Below, one piece after another: positions 1 through 8,920 of a DNA stretch of 64,000 nt. Both the position numbers and the translations under genes were made by a program. The notes beneath the pieces were generated by a model. That model was not told the origin of the DNA and ran no database searches. It saw only the letters and a list, made by a program, of their open reading frames with translations. Within the stretch, counting starts at the first letter, position 1. Every line of letters starts with the position of its first letter. This DNA is from Dyella_D sp052115385 (lineage in GTDB: Bacteria > Pseudomonadota > Gammaproteobacteria > Xanthomonadales > Rhodanobacteraceae): contig NZ_JBFRGP010000002.1 of NCBI RefSeq assembly GCF_052115385.1, positions 186,001 to 250,000 on the forward strand, read 5' to 3'.

Positions 1-709
1 CGTGGCTGTCGCTGCCCACACCCAATGCTTCGCTGTAGGAGATGAAATAAGGGAAGGTGACAACCATCGCGAAGTAGAACAGGAACTGCACCAGCAGCAG
101 CGGCGCCAGTTCGCGCAGGTCGTCAGGTTGTTTCGGCTTGGCCTGCGCGGGCGAGCTGTCGGCCACCGGGTCGGCCGGCAGCATCCAGGTAAGCAGCAAG
201 GCCAGCAGCGGCAGGATGGCCAGATAGCGATACAGCGTCTGCGCCAGGCCCAAGCCGGTAGCCAGGCCAAGCAAGGCCGGCGCAGTGACCATGGCCAGGC
301 GTGCGGAGAACTGCGTCCAGTCCAACGCGCGGGTCAGCGACTGCCCCTGCGCCTGCGTGGCCAGATAGGCATTGGCCGCTGCAAGCGATCCGCCGCAGGT
401 GCCCTGCACGATCAACGCGCATACGAACCACGGCAGGCTCGGCGCGAAGCCGGCCATCAGGAAGCCCAGCACCAGGCCGGCCTGCGCGCGCATCAGCGAG
501 AGCTTGCGGCCATAGCGATCGGCCAGCCGTCCCCAGGTGGTGGCGGTCAGCGCGGTGCACACGGTGGGCAGCACGTAGAGCAGGCCGCTCAGCCAGTCGG
601 GCGCGCCGGGCGCCAGGCCGGCGAGCACGCGCGGCATGAACACCGGCATGCCTAAGGCGGTGAAGGCCGCCAGGTAATGCGCGGCCAGCACGGAAGCGAG
701 CGTGCGCAT
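1..709 (-). CDS. MFS transporter, probable siderophore exporter (partial, N-terminal part)
   Basis: The first 236 residues of a major facilitator superfamily protein are visible; the rest lies beyond the left edge. Hydrophobic segments alternate with short loops. The loop after helix 2 carries the MFS motif A signature GRLADRYGRK. The ATG shares one base with the TGA of the upstream NIS synthetase gene (TGATG), so the two are translationally coupled. Position directly after an ATP-grasp gene and an IucA/IucC gene is that of pvsC in vibrioferrin operons, where an MFS protein exports the siderophore across the inner membrane. The export role is inferred from neighbours; the family call is from sequence. 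No antiseparate drug-efflux function can be ruled out from half a protein. Confidence 0.85.
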   Translation of the reverse strand, partial: MRTLASVLAAHYLAAFTALGMPVFMPRVLAGLAPGAPDWLSGLLYVLPTVCTALTATTWGRLADRYGRKLSLMRAQAGLVLGFLMAGFAPSLPWFVCALIVQGTCGGSLAAANAYLATQAQGQSLTRALDWTQFSARLAMVTAPALLGLATGLGLAQTLYRYLAILPLLALLLTWMLPADPVADSSPAQAKPKQPDDLRELAPLLLVQFLFYFAMVVTFPYFISYSEALGVGSDSH

Positions 710-2520
710 CAGGCGGCTCCGTCGGCCTGGCGCCGGGTGGCCGTGGCTGCGTCGGGCAGCATGAAGTTCGGACCGCTGTCGCCGTAGAACTTGTTGATGT
801 CGCTGGCGCCGGTCATGCGCTTGCTGAGCAGGCTGCCCGCGCTGAGCAGGTACTTCACCGGCAGCCAGGGTGATTGCAGCAGGCGTTCGGCCGGTTGCGT
901 GTCGATGCCCTGGCCTTCGAGTCCGGCCAGCGTGGTGCGCAGGCTCTGCCGCAAGACCGCGTACATCGGTTGGCGCAAATCCGCTTGCCATTCGGCGATG
1001 CCTTCGAGCACGGCCAGCAGGTCCAGCTGCAGGATGATGGTGCAGAACATGCGCGCCAGTGCGGCGTCGTCCTCGACCGGGATGCGCGGGTCGCGCAAGG
1101 GGCCGAAGGCTTCGATCTGCGGCAAGCGCTCCCGCAGGCGCGGCAGCAGGACGCGGGCGGAGTCGTTGTCCTTCATCAGCAGCCGTGGCGCTTGTCCCGC
1201 GGCGTAGATCAGCACGCAGTTCTGCTGGTTCGCCTCCAGCGCCACGCCATAGACCAGCCACAGCCGCAGGTGCACGTCGCTCAGCAGGTTCGCGTAGGCC
1301 TGCCACCAGGCGAGCAGGTCGCCGCGGTGGAAGCGGTCGGCCAGGTGCGCGGCGAAGGGACGTCCGTCGGGCATCGCGCTGCTCAAGGCGGCGGTGGGCA
1401 CCAGGGTGGCGTCGGGCAGCGACGGATAGCCGCGCACCAGGTAGGCGAGATGCTTGGCTTCTTCGACGTGGCCCCCATGCGCCTCGTCCACATGCAGGTA
1501 GCGGCTGCGCAGCGCGTCGTCGTTGTGCGCGATGGCGGTCAGGGCCTGGCCGAACCAGTGGCCGTCGTAGATCGTCGACGGTTTGATCAGGCGCAGGTTG
1601 AGCGCGCCGAGGGTGCGCATCAGCAAGGGCAACTTGATATGGCGGTCCGGATAAGCCACCGGCATCACGGTGCGCACCGACAGCGTCGGCCGCACCGACA
1701 ACCAGGACAGCGGCGCGCGATGCGTGTCCGGCGGCAGCGGGAAAGCGTCGCCGTCGTGCAGGCGCGGCCAGGTCAGCGGGTGCACCGGGAGCAGGGCATG
1801 GCTCGCGGCCAGCGCGTCGTCCAGGCCGACGTCGCGCATGCCCGGCCAGAACGTGGGCTGCGCGGTGGTGAGTTGCAGTGCGTCGCGTGGCACCGCCAGC
1901 CAGCGCAACTCGAAGCGTGGATCGAACTCCGGCGCATAGGCACGCATGTCCGCTTCGCCGAAGCCGGACTTGGCGCGCGCGGTCGGATAGAACGGATGAT
2001 CGCGATAGCTCGCGACCTGGTCGCAGCGCAGGGCGCGTTCTTCCCAGGTGGCGGCATCCAGCGCACCGGCAAGCGCATCGGTGCGTGCTTGATAAGCCAG
2101 GCGGGACAGCGTGCGGTGGTCGGCGGCGCAGCGCGCTTCCGCGGCGTAGTCGCGGTGCAGTTGGCAGGTCTCCTCGTCCAGTCCTTCCGCGAGCAGGGCC
2201 AGCCAGGCTTCGGCGCCGTGTTCGTAGGCGAGGCCTAGCGGTGTCTCGCGCAGCCATCCGTCGCCGCGCGCGCGCAGGCTCTGCATGTAGTCGCTCGGTT
2301 GCACCGGCAGCCACAGCACGCCGCCGGGAAGATGCGCGATCCGCCACCACTGCTCGGGGAAGGCTGGACCCGGCCAGGCCTGCCGCATCGCCGCCGCGGG
2401 TGCCGCTTCGCTGCCGCGATGCATGATCCCGCGCACGTCCTCGCGCAGGCAGCAGTCGATGATGCGCCAGGCGATATAGGCGCTGTCGTCATGCGTGGCA
2501 TTGCCGGTGCCGGGGTTCAT
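709..2520 (-). CDS. IucA/IucC-family NIS siderophore synthetase
   Basis: A 603-residue protein of the NRPS-independent siderophore (NIS) synthetase family, about the usual length (580-620). These enzymes adenylate a carboxylate such as citrate and condense it with an amine or alcohol in the cytoplasm. The sequence has the family's HP-rich ATP-binding region (HPFYPTARAKSGF), the central KLPLLMRTLGALNLRLIKPS stretch, and a C-terminal half rich in LLMKDNDS- and VEANQQN-type motifs matching the FhuF-like C-terminal domain. Its ATG overlaps the ATP-grasp stop by four bases (ATGA), and its own stop overlaps the next start, so three genes form one translational chain. By order it corresponds to pvsB of vibrioferrin clusters; substrate specificity cannot be read from sequence. 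Confidence 0.9.
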   Translation of the reverse strand: MNPGTGNATHDDSAYIAWRIIDCCLREDVRGIMHRGSEAAPAAAMRQAWPGPAFPEQWWRIAHLPGGVLWLPVQPSDYMQSLRARGDGWLRETPLGLAYEHGAEAWLALLAEGLDEETCQLHRDYAAEARCAADHRTLSRLAYQARTDALAGALDAATWEERALRCDQVASYRDHPFYPTARAKSGFGEADMRAYAPEFDPRFELRWLAVPRDALQLTTAQPTFWPGMRDVGLDDALAASHALLPVHPLTWPRLHDGDAFPLPPDTHRAPLSWLSVRPTLSVRTVMPVAYPDRHIKLPLLMRTLGALNLRLIKPSTIYDGHWFGQALTAIAHNDDALRSRYLHVDEAHGGHVEEAKHLAYLVRGYPSLPDATLVPTAALSSAMPDGRPFAAHLADRFHRGDLLAWWQAYANLLSDVHLRLWLVYGVALEANQQNCVLIYAAGQAPRLLMKDNDSARVLLPRLRERLPQIEAFGPLRDPRIPVEDDAALARMFCTIILQLDLLAVLEGIAEWQADLRQPMYAVLRQSLRTTLAGLEGQGIDTQPAERLLQSPWLPVKYLLSAGSLLSKRMTGASDINKFYGDSGPNFMLPDAATATRRQADGAA

Positions 2521-3737
2521 GCGTCCACCCCCTGGGCGATCCGCCAGTGCAGGTTCGGCTCGACGGCATCCAGTGCGTGGCCGAGATCGTGCTCGGTCTC
2601 CGCCACGATGCTCAGCGTGCCCAGGTAGTCCTTGTTGGAGCGGCTCAGCCGGATCTCGTCGCCTTGCTGGCGCAGGCGGCGATAGGCGACATGCGCGCGC
2701 TCGTGCTGCTGCGCCTGGTCGTCGCTGATCTGCAGCAGCCGGCCCTCCTCGCGCGCCACGTAGTAGCGCACCAGGGCATGCTGGCTCGACGGGGGCAACG
2801 GCGCGAGCGGCTGGCCCAGGTGCAGGCGCAGGATGGTCTCGAACCAGCGCTGGTGGTACATGCGGTCCAGCATGAATTCGCGGCCGTCGCCGATGCTGCG
2901 ATAGTTGATTTCGACCAGCACAGGGCCGCGGTCGGTCAGGATGAATTCGCTGTGGCACACGCCGAAGTCCACGCCGAACGCCAACACCTGGGCCAGCGCC
3001 TGCTGCCGCTGCCGGGTGCCGGCGGGGCCGTTCCAGCGCGCCTCCAGTTCGATGAAATGCGGCGGCTCGGACAGCGTCACATCGAAGCCGCCCACGGCTT
3101 GCGTGCGGCGGCGGTCGCTCAGCGTTTCGAGGGTGAACAGCGGGCCATGCAGGAATTCCTCCAGCAGCACCGCACGCCCGGGGTGGCGTTGCCAGAACGC
3201 CTGCAGGTAGTGCTGCAACTCAGCCGGGTTGGCGCACAACTGCACGTCGAGACTGGCCACGCCCTCGCGCGGCTTGGCGATCAGCGGCCACGGCGCATGC
3301 GCCGGCACGCTCTGGCCCGGCATCAGGCTTTCGAACCAGGGCGTGGGCAGGCCCAGCGTACGCAGGCGCTCGCGCATCGCCGCCTTGTTCTTCGCCGCGT
3401 AGCACACGCGCCAGGGCTTGCCCGGCAGGCCGAATGCTTCGGCGACCAGGGCGGTCGAGGTCTGCAGGTGATCGCTGTTGGAGAACACCGCCGCGGGGCG
3501 GATGCCGGCGCCGTGCAGCACGTCGATCACGCTCAGCGGATTGAATACATCGCACTCGACCAGCTGCTGCGGTGCGTGCTCCGGCGCGCGGCCGAAATAT
3601 TCCAGGTGTTCCAGCCGATGATCGGTCAGCACCACCACGGGCAGGCCCAGGCGATGCGCGGCGGGAAGGAATCCATCGGTGACCGCCGCGTGGCGTACGT
3701 GGGTCAGGATCACCAGGGGCGACAGGTTCTCGATCAT
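2517..3737 (-). CDS. ATP-grasp carboxylate-amine ligase of siderophore synthesis
   Basis: A 406-residue ATP-grasp protein. The central region holds ATP-grasp features: WPLIAKPREGVASLDVQ (phosphate-binding loop), VLLEEFLHGPLFTLETLSD, and a metal-binding end with VLVEINYRSIGDG. Such ligases activate a carboxylate as an acyl phosphate and couple it to an amine. The first gene of vibrioferrin operons (pvsA) is an ATP-grasp ligase followed by an IucA/IucC gene and an MFS exporter, as here. I chose the ATG at 3737 (MIENLSP), where the Rossmann-like N-terminal domain begins; the frame stays open upstream and an earlier start cannot be excluded, since no strong ribosome site is visible. The stop overlaps the next gene by four bases. 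The exact product is inferred. Confidence 0.85.
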   Translation of the reverse strand: MIENLSPLVILTHVRHAAVTDGFLPAAHRLGLPVVVLTDHRLEHLEYFGRAPEHAPQQLVECDVFNPLSVIDVLHGAGIRPAAVFSNSDHLQTSTALVAEAFGLPGKPWRVCYAAKNKAAMRERLRTLGLPTPWFESLMPGQSVPAHAPWPLIAKPREGVASLDVQLCANPAELQHYLQAFWQRHPGRAVLLEEFLHGPLFTLETLSDRRRTQAVGGFDVTLSEPPHFIELEARWNGPAGTRQRQQALAQVLAFGVDFGVCHSEFILTDRGPVLVEINYRSIGDGREFMLDRMYHQRWFETILRLHLGQPLAPLPPSSQHALVRYYVAREEGRLLQISDDQAQQHERAHVAYRRLRQQGDEIRLSRSNKDYLGTLSIVAETEHDLGHALDAVEPNLHWRIAQGVDA

Positions 3738-4123
3738 GAAGGCATCCGTATAAGAAGGTCCGCTTGCGGCGGGCCACCGGATGCCGGTCATGGTCCAGGC
3801 GCGAGCGATCGCGCAAGCCATCCACACGGCATCCTCGGCGGTTTACCGAAGCGCTCGTTTCGACTGTGATGGCTGGGCCGGGCAGGACGCCCCGCTGGCT
3901 CGGTAGTGCTGCGGTCCGCTACCGCCATGGCCGCGACTGCATTCGCAGTAGTCGCGGCATGCTCAGGTTCGGCGCATCCCCGTGCATGCATCGGCGCAGG
4001 GAATGACCGTAGTCCTATGCCGATGCGGGTTCGTCATGTTGCATGGCGGCAAGTAAGTTTGGCGTCAACGCCCGGTTGCAGATGCAAGACAGCATGCGCT
4101 GATGTGCGCCGCATCACGCTGCC
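3738..4123. other. Intergenic gap between TonB receptor and ATP-grasp gene
   Basis: This 386-bp stretch separates the receptor stop from the ATP-grasp start, both on the minus strand. I see no convincing gene, no second Fur-box-like palindrome and no clear terminator hairpin. It may contain a separate promoter for the biosynthetic genes, but I cannot point to one. Confidence 0.5.
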
Positions 4124-6232
4124 TCAGAACGTGAGTTCCACGCCCGCCGTCACCGTGCGGCCCGGTGCCGGTTGGCGACCCCAGGGACTGGTGTCGATGC
4201 CGCGGTACCAGTAGCGGCGATCGAACAGGTTGTTCACCGCCAGCGTGCCCTTGAGCGTGCTGCTGCCCGCGCGCATCAGCGTCTGCGTGAGCTGCATGTT
4301 CCACACCCAGTACGACGGCAGTTCGCCGACGGAGGCGATGGCGTTCTCGCGCACCGTGTTCGCGGCGTCGCTATAGGCGCGGCTGAAGTAGTAGCTGGTG
4401 AGCGCGACGACGGTATCGCCCGCCCCGTAGCTGGCGCCGAGGTTCAACTGGTTGCGCGAGGTGTAGGGCACGCGCCGGCCGGCGTACAGGCCTGCTTGCT
4501 GGCTGGCGTCGAGATAGGCATAGCCGGCGCTGAGTTTGAGCGCGCGCAGGCTGGGCGGGCTCCATTCCAGTTCCAGCTCGGCGCCCTGGTGGCGGGTCTT
4601 GCCGAGGTTGGCGTAGGTGCGCGTGGTGTTGTCGAGCTGGATCTGCTTGTCGAAGTTGATGCGGTACACATCGAGGTTGATGCTGGTGCCTTCGACCGGC
4701 GTGTAGCGCGCGCCGGCTTCGTAGTTCCAGGCCAGCTCGGAATCGAGGTTGTCGCCGTAGATGATCTGCGTCACCTGCGGCGCGCGCAGCGAACGCTGCG
4801 CATCGGCATAGACATACCACTGCGAGCTCGCCTTGTAGCCGACGGTGAGGCCGGGCAGGGCGTTGCGCACGTTGTTCTGCGTGCTGCTGCCGTTGGCGCG
4901 GTTGAGATAGGTGGAATTGAGGTGCTCATAGCGCAGGCCGGGCGTGATGGTCAGGCGGTCGTTGAACAGGCCGACGGCGTCGCTGACATAGGCCGACCAG
5001 GCTCGGTCCTTGAACTGCCAGTTGCGCACCAGGGTGTACACGCCATTGTCGAGGCCCGTATTGCCGACCAGGAAGTCGATGTCCTCGCGCACCGCGCGCA
5101 CGCCGGCCGTCCACTGTTGCGTGACATGGCCCGAATCGACATGCAGTGCGATGCGCGGCTCGCTGCCATACACCTTGAAGCCGCGCGGCGCGCTTTGCAG
5201 CAGCTGCGGTGCCAGGTCCGGGCGCCAGGTTTCGCTGGCGAGGCGGCGCATGCCCACGATGAAGTTGCGGCTGCTGTCGGCGCTGAAGTTGGTCCAGGTG
5301 AACTGCGACTGGTCGAACGGACCCCAGGCGCCGAGGTCCTGCTGATAGGTGAGCGATGCGCGCGTGGTGCGGCCGGTGAAGCGGTCCAGCGAGCGGGTGG
5401 CCTGGCGCGGATTCGCCTCGTAGTCGGCCACCGAGAGTGCGCCGGCCATATCCATATGGGCCACGTAGCGCTGCACGTCGGCCTTCAGCAGCTTGTCGTC
5501 GGCCAGCCACCATTCGGCGCGCACGCGCAGGTTCTTTACGTTGGTGCCGCTGTGCTCGCGCCAGTACTGGCCCTTGTTCCAGTCGGCATCGACCTGCAGG
5601 CCGACATCGGGCGTGAGGTAGCCGCCGCTGCTGAGCGTGGTGTCGCGCAGGTAGCGGCCCGCGCCGCCGGCGGTGATCTTCTCGCCCAGCGTGGTGGTCC
5701 AGCGCTCGGGGATCGGCTTGCTGACCAGGTTGATCACGCCGCCCACATTGTTGGGGCCGTACTGCACCGCCGCGCCGCCGCGCACGATGTCGATGCGGTC
5801 GATCTGGTTCATGGTCACCGGGAACAGCGACAGGCTGGTCTGGCCGTAAGGCGCCAAAGACAGCGGAATGCCATCTTCCAGCACCTGCACGCGGCCGCTG
5901 CGGCTTTCGTACAGGCCGCGCAGCATGATCTGCGGCAGCACGCCGGTGCCGGTTTCGTCGAAGATCTTGATGCCCGGCACCTGTTGCAGGGCATCGTCCA
6001 GCGAACGGTTGGCGCCGGTGGCGAGTTCCTCGCTGCCGATCACCTTGCGGCTGCCGGCGTAGGTGCGCACGTTCTCCTTCGACGACTGGCCCAGCACATT
6101 GCCCTGCACCTGCACGGCTTCGAGGTCGCGCGGCTTGTTCGGCGTCGTGGTGTCGTCGGCGTGCGCGGCGGTGGCGCACAGCGCGCAGGCAATGGCGAGG
6201 CCGAGGAGATGCAGGCGGGGAAGACCGGTCAC
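4124..6232 (-). CDS. TonB-dependent ferric-siderophore receptor, FecA-like
   Basis: A 702-residue outer-membrane TonB-dependent receptor that would import an iron-loaded siderophore with TonB-ExbBD energy. It has a signal peptide (about residues 1-25, ending ATAAHA), a TonB-box-like segment near residue 38 (LEAVQVQG), a plug domain at roughly 55-170 with the typical MLRGL and VQYGPNNVGGVINLVSK motifs, and a 22-strand-type barrel ending in aromatic Phe (TAGVELTF). No N-terminal signalling domain is present, so it is not a sigma/anti-sigma transducer. The start is GTG with little ribosome-site sequence. It lies 28 bp after the aldolase gene on the same strand, probably in one Fur-controlled transcript, and precedes siderophore biosynthesis genes. 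Ligand identity is inferred from that context. Confidence 0.93.
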   Translation of the reverse strand: MTGLPRLHLLGLAIACALCATAAHADDTTTPNKPRDLEAVQVQGNVLGQSSKENVRTYAGSRKVIGSEELATGANRSLDDALQQVPGIKIFDETGTGVLPQIMLRGLYESRSGRVQVLEDGIPLSLAPYGQTSLSLFPVTMNQIDRIDIVRGGAAVQYGPNNVGGVINLVSKPIPERWTTTLGEKITAGGAGRYLRDTTLSSGGYLTPDVGLQVDADWNKGQYWREHSGTNVKNLRVRAEWWLADDKLLKADVQRYVAHMDMAGALSVADYEANPRQATRSLDRFTGRTTRASLTYQQDLGAWGPFDQSQFTWTNFSADSSRNFIVGMRRLASETWRPDLAPQLLQSAPRGFKVYGSEPRIALHVDSGHVTQQWTAGVRAVREDIDFLVGNTGLDNGVYTLVRNWQFKDRAWSAYVSDAVGLFNDRLTITPGLRYEHLNSTYLNRANGSSTQNNVRNALPGLTVGYKASSQWYVYADAQRSLRAPQVTQIIYGDNLDSELAWNYEAGARYTPVEGTSINLDVYRINFDKQIQLDNTTRTYANLGKTRHQGAELELEWSPPSLRALKLSAGYAYLDASQQAGLYAGRRVPYTSRNQLNLGASYGAGDTVVALTSYYFSRAYSDAANTVRENAIASVGELPSYWVWNMQLTQTLMRAGSSTLKGTLAVNNLFDRRYWYRGIDTSPWGRQPAPGRTVTAGVELTF

Positions 6233-6260
6233 GTAGCGATTCCAATAAGAAGGAGAGGGA

Positions 6261-6989
6261 TCAGGGGTTGCGCAAGGCGTTCGCGCGCTCGCGCAGGGCG
6301 GCGAGCAGCAGGCCGCGGTCTTCGCCGGCCAGCATCCAGCGCGGGTCGCGGGCGGCCCAGTGGCGGAGCTGTCCGTCGTTGCGCGGGTTGGGGCAGAACG
6401 GAATCCCGGCTTCCTCGCAGCACTGGGCGATGTCCAGCAGGCGCTGCCACACCTCGGCGTGCAGCGGCTGCGGGCCCAGGCCCAGGTCGAGGGCCAGATC
6501 CAGCGCGCCTTCCATCACCAGCGAGATGCCGGGAACGGCGAGGATCTGCGGCAGGGCGCGCACGCCTGCGTCGCTTTCGATCATCGGCACGACCAGGATC
6601 TCGCGGTTGGCCTGCTCGATGTAGTCGGCCAGCGGCGTCTTGCCGAAGCCGGTGACCCGTCCGCCGGTGACGCCGCGCCGGCCCAGTGGCGGGAAGCGTG
6701 CCGCGGCGACCGCGCGTTCGGCCTGTTCGGCCGTTTCCAGGCGGGAGATCACCACGCCCCTGGCACCCGCATCGAGCACGCGGCCGATCAGCTTCTCGTC
6801 CACCTCGGGCACGCGCACCCACGGTGCGCAACCGCCCAGTTCGCAGGCGCGGATGGCGTGCTGGAGCTGGTCGGGCGAGACCAGCACGTGCTCCAGGTCG
6901 AGCAGGGCGAAGTCGTAGCCGGCGTGGCCCAGCATTTCGCACAGCAAGGGGCTGGGTACGGATTGCAGAAGTCCGATCGAGCGCGGCAT
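6261..6989 (-). CDS. HpcH/HpaI-family aldolase in the siderophore locus
   Basis: A 242-residue protein of the HpcH/HpaI aldolase/citrate lyase superfamily, class II metal-dependent pyruvate aldolases with a TIM barrel. Family motifs are visible: LLDLEH near residues 30-35, WVRVP, GARGVVISRLETAEQA, and the metal-ligand region VVPMIES. It sits 40 bp downstream of a Fur-box-like palindrome and 28 bp before the TonB receptor. An aldolase of this family is not one of the core vibrioferrin genes known to me; it might supply or remove a keto-acid building block. Metabolic role unknown; family assignment firm. Confidence 0.88.
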   Translation of the reverse strand: MPRSIGLLQSVPSPLLCEMLGHAGYDFALLDLEHVLVSPDQLQHAIRACELGGCAPWVRVPEVDEKLIGRVLDAGARGVVISRLETAEQAERAVAAARFPPLGRRGVTGGRVTGFGKTPLADYIEQANREILVVPMIESDAGVRALPQILAVPGISLVMEGALDLALDLGLGPQPLHAEVWQRLLDIAQCCEEAGIPFCPNPRNDGQLRHWAARDPRWMLAGEDRGLLLAALRERANALRNP

Positions 6990-7028
6990 GCGTTGCCTGG
7001 GCCTGGGAGAAGGTGCGCAAGCATAGTT

Positions 7029-7047
7029 TTAATGAGAATGATTATCA
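7029..7047 (-). promoter_or_regulatory. Putative Fur box upstream of aldolase-receptor genes
   Basis: Read on the minus strand the site is TGATAATCATTCTCATTAA, close to the classical Fur consensus GATAATGATAATCATTATC. It starts about 40 bp upstream of the aldolase ATG. Iron-bound Fur would repress the siderophore uptake transcript. The divergent XdhC gene starts 129 bp on the other side and may or may not be affected. Confidence 0.75.
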
Positions 7048-7175
7048 ACAAATGGCAACCGTAAAGAGTTGCCGATCGGCCAAAGCCAGCCTGGCGCAGG
7101 CTTGCCGCGGCTCGGTTGCCAAGTATTAGACCGGACGACTAGCATGCTCGAGCTCACACGCGCAGGCGACATCGA

Positions 7176-8273
7176 ATGAATGCTTCGCAGGAGTTCCCAC
7201 AACTCTTTGCGGCGGTCCAACAGCTCCGCGCGCGCATCACGCCCGAGCCAGCCGCGCTGGCCACCATTGTCCGCACCAGCGGCTCGACCTTCCGCCGGCC
7301 CGGCGCCCGCATGCTGGTGCATGCCGACGGCGAAGTGACCTGTGCGCTCGCCGGCGGCTGCCCCCAGCGCGACATCGTGCTGCGCGCCCAGCACGCCATG
7401 GCCGAGCGCACGCCGGCGCTGGTGCCTTACAACCGCGAATCCAATCTCGACCTGCTGATGGAAGTCGGCTGCGGCGGCGAGCTGGACGTCTTGATCGAAC
7501 CGCTGGTGCAGCCGGCGGATTTCCAGTTTTTCGACGTGCTGGCCAGCCTGCACGACGAGCGCGCGCCGGCCAGCGTCGCCACCGTGTTCTCGCGCGATGG
7601 CGCGGTGCAGACGCCGCGGCCGTGGCGGCTGATCCGTCATGCGGCAGGGCATTGGACCGATATCCCCGCGCCGCAGCTGGCGCAGCGCATCCATGCATTG
7701 GCCGACGGCCTGCCTGCCCACGGCGGCGCCGTGCTCGAACGCGCCGAGGCCGATGGCGCGCAGCTCGATGTCCTGCTCGAAGCGTGGCGTCCGAAGCCGG
7801 CGCTGGTGGTGGTGGGCTACAGCGAATGCTCGCTCGCCCTGGCGCGCCTGGCGCATGGCCTGGGTTGGCAGACCACCCTGGTCGAGCATGTCGCCGCGTC
7901 GCGCGGCCGACTCGAAGGTGTCGGCGCGCAGCTGCATGCCGGGCCGGAAGCCTTGCCGCACCAGTTGCCGTTCGACCGGCAGACCGCCGTGGTGGTGATG
8001 ACGCATCACTACGAGCGCGACCTGGCTTACGTCCAGGCGCTGGCCCCGGTGCCGCTGGCGTATCTGGGCGTGATCGGCTCGCGCCAACGTGCCGGCCGCA
8101 TCCATCACGCTGTGCGCACGTCCGCCACTGCGATCCATGCGCCGGCGGGTCTGGATATCGGCTCGGAAACCGCACAGGAAATCGCGCTCTCCGTCGCCGC
8201 GGAAATCATGGCGGCGATGCGTGCGCGTTCGGGCGCACGGCTCAGCCGCACCGACGGGCCGATTCATTCATGA
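7176..8273 (+). CDS. XdhC/CoxI-family molybdoenzyme maturation protein
   Basis: A 365-residue XdhC/CoxI-family protein. XdhC-type proteins bind molybdenum cofactor and insert the terminal sulfido ligand into xanthine-oxidase-family enzymes. The N-terminal domain carries the conserved Cys in LAGGCPQRD (Cys62; many family members read GGCVE here). The C-terminal half is a Rossmann domain starting around residue 209 (VVVGYSECS) with LGVIGSRQR later. It overlaps the following MocA-like gene by four bases (ATGA), and a xanthine-oxidase-family enzyme lies just downstream, which fits its role. The upstream region faces the Fur-box promoter of the siderophore genes. Expected to act in the cytoplasm. 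Confidence 0.92.
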   Translation: MNASQEFPQLFAAVQQLRARITPEPAALATIVRTSGSTFRRPGARMLVHADGEVTCALAGGCPQRDIVLRAQHAMAERTPALVPYNRESNLDLLMEVGCGGELDVLIEPLVQPADFQFFDVLASLHDERAPASVATVFSRDGAVQTPRPWRLIRHAAGHWTDIPAPQLAQRIHALADGLPAHGGAVLERAEADGAQLDVLLEAWRPKPALVVVGYSECSLALARLAHGLGWQTTLVEHVAASRGRLEGVGAQLHAGPEALPHQLPFDRQTAVVVMTHHYERDLAYVQALAPVPLAYLGVIGSRQRAGRIHHAVRTSATAIHAPAGLDIGSETAQEIALSVAAEIMAAMRARSGARLSRTDGPIHS

Positions 8274-8869
8274 CCGACAGCGGCGCCCTCGGCATCGTCC
8301 TGCTCGCCGCCGGTGGCGCGGTGCGCTACGGCTCGGCCAAGCAATTGCTGGTGGTCGACGGCGAGCCGCTGGTGCGCCGCATGGCACGCGAAGCGCTGCG
8401 CGTATCGCCGCGGGTGGCGGTGGTGATCGGCGCTTACAAGGACGACGTCGAAGCTGCGCTGGACGGATTGCCGGTCGATGCGGCCTTCCACGCGGGTTGG
8501 CCATCCGGCATGGGCGGTTCGCTGGCTTTTGGCCTGGCGCGCCTGCGCGAACGCCACGCCGACTTGGCGGCGGTCGTGGTCTGCCTGTGCGATCAGCCGG
8601 CACTTGGCGCCGCGCAGTTGCAGGCGCTGGCGAGCGCGGCCTCGGCCGACCGTATCGTCGCCGCGGATTACGGCGACGGCGTCCTCGGCGTGCCATGCTT
8701 GTTCCCGGCGCGCTTTTTCCACGAGCTGGAACTGCTGCACGGCCCGGAAGGCGCGCGCAGCCTGCTCGCTCTTTACGCGGACCAGGTACAGGCGCTGCCC
8801 ATGCCTGAAGCCCGCATCGACATCGACACACCGGACGACTACGCGCGTTGGCGCACGGGCATCGGATAG
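8270..8869 (+). CDS. mocA: MocA-like molybdenum cofactor cytidylyltransferase
   Basis: A 199-residue nucleotidyltransferase of the MobA/MocA fold. It has the N-terminal nucleotide-binding signature LLAAGGAVRYGSAKQLL (residues about 11-27), WPSGMGGSL in the middle, and VVCLCDQPALG, with the DQP motif typical of the MocA branch rather than the DMP motif of MobA. MocA transfers CMP to molybdopterin to form the MCD cofactor used by many bacterial xanthine-oxidase-family enzymes. The neighbours, XdhC upstream and a 2Fe-2S/Mo/cytochrome dehydrogenase downstream, support this. A separate MobA for guanylation lies at 17347, so the two paralogues probably divide labour. The start overlaps the XdhC stop (ATGA). 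Confidence 0.85.
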   Translation: MTDSGALGIVLLAAGGAVRYGSAKQLLVVDGEPLVRRMAREALRVSPRVAVVIGAYKDDVEAALDGLPVDAAFHAGWPSGMGGSLAFGLARLRERHADLAAVVVCLCDQPALGAAQLQALASAASADRIVAADYGDGVLGVPCLFPARFFHELELLHGPEGARSLLALYADQVQALPMPEARIDIDTPDDYARWRTGIG

Positions 8870-8920
8870 CCCGATCCAAGCTGTATCCAGAAATCGCCCA
8901 TGCACAGACGCGGAGGCAAC

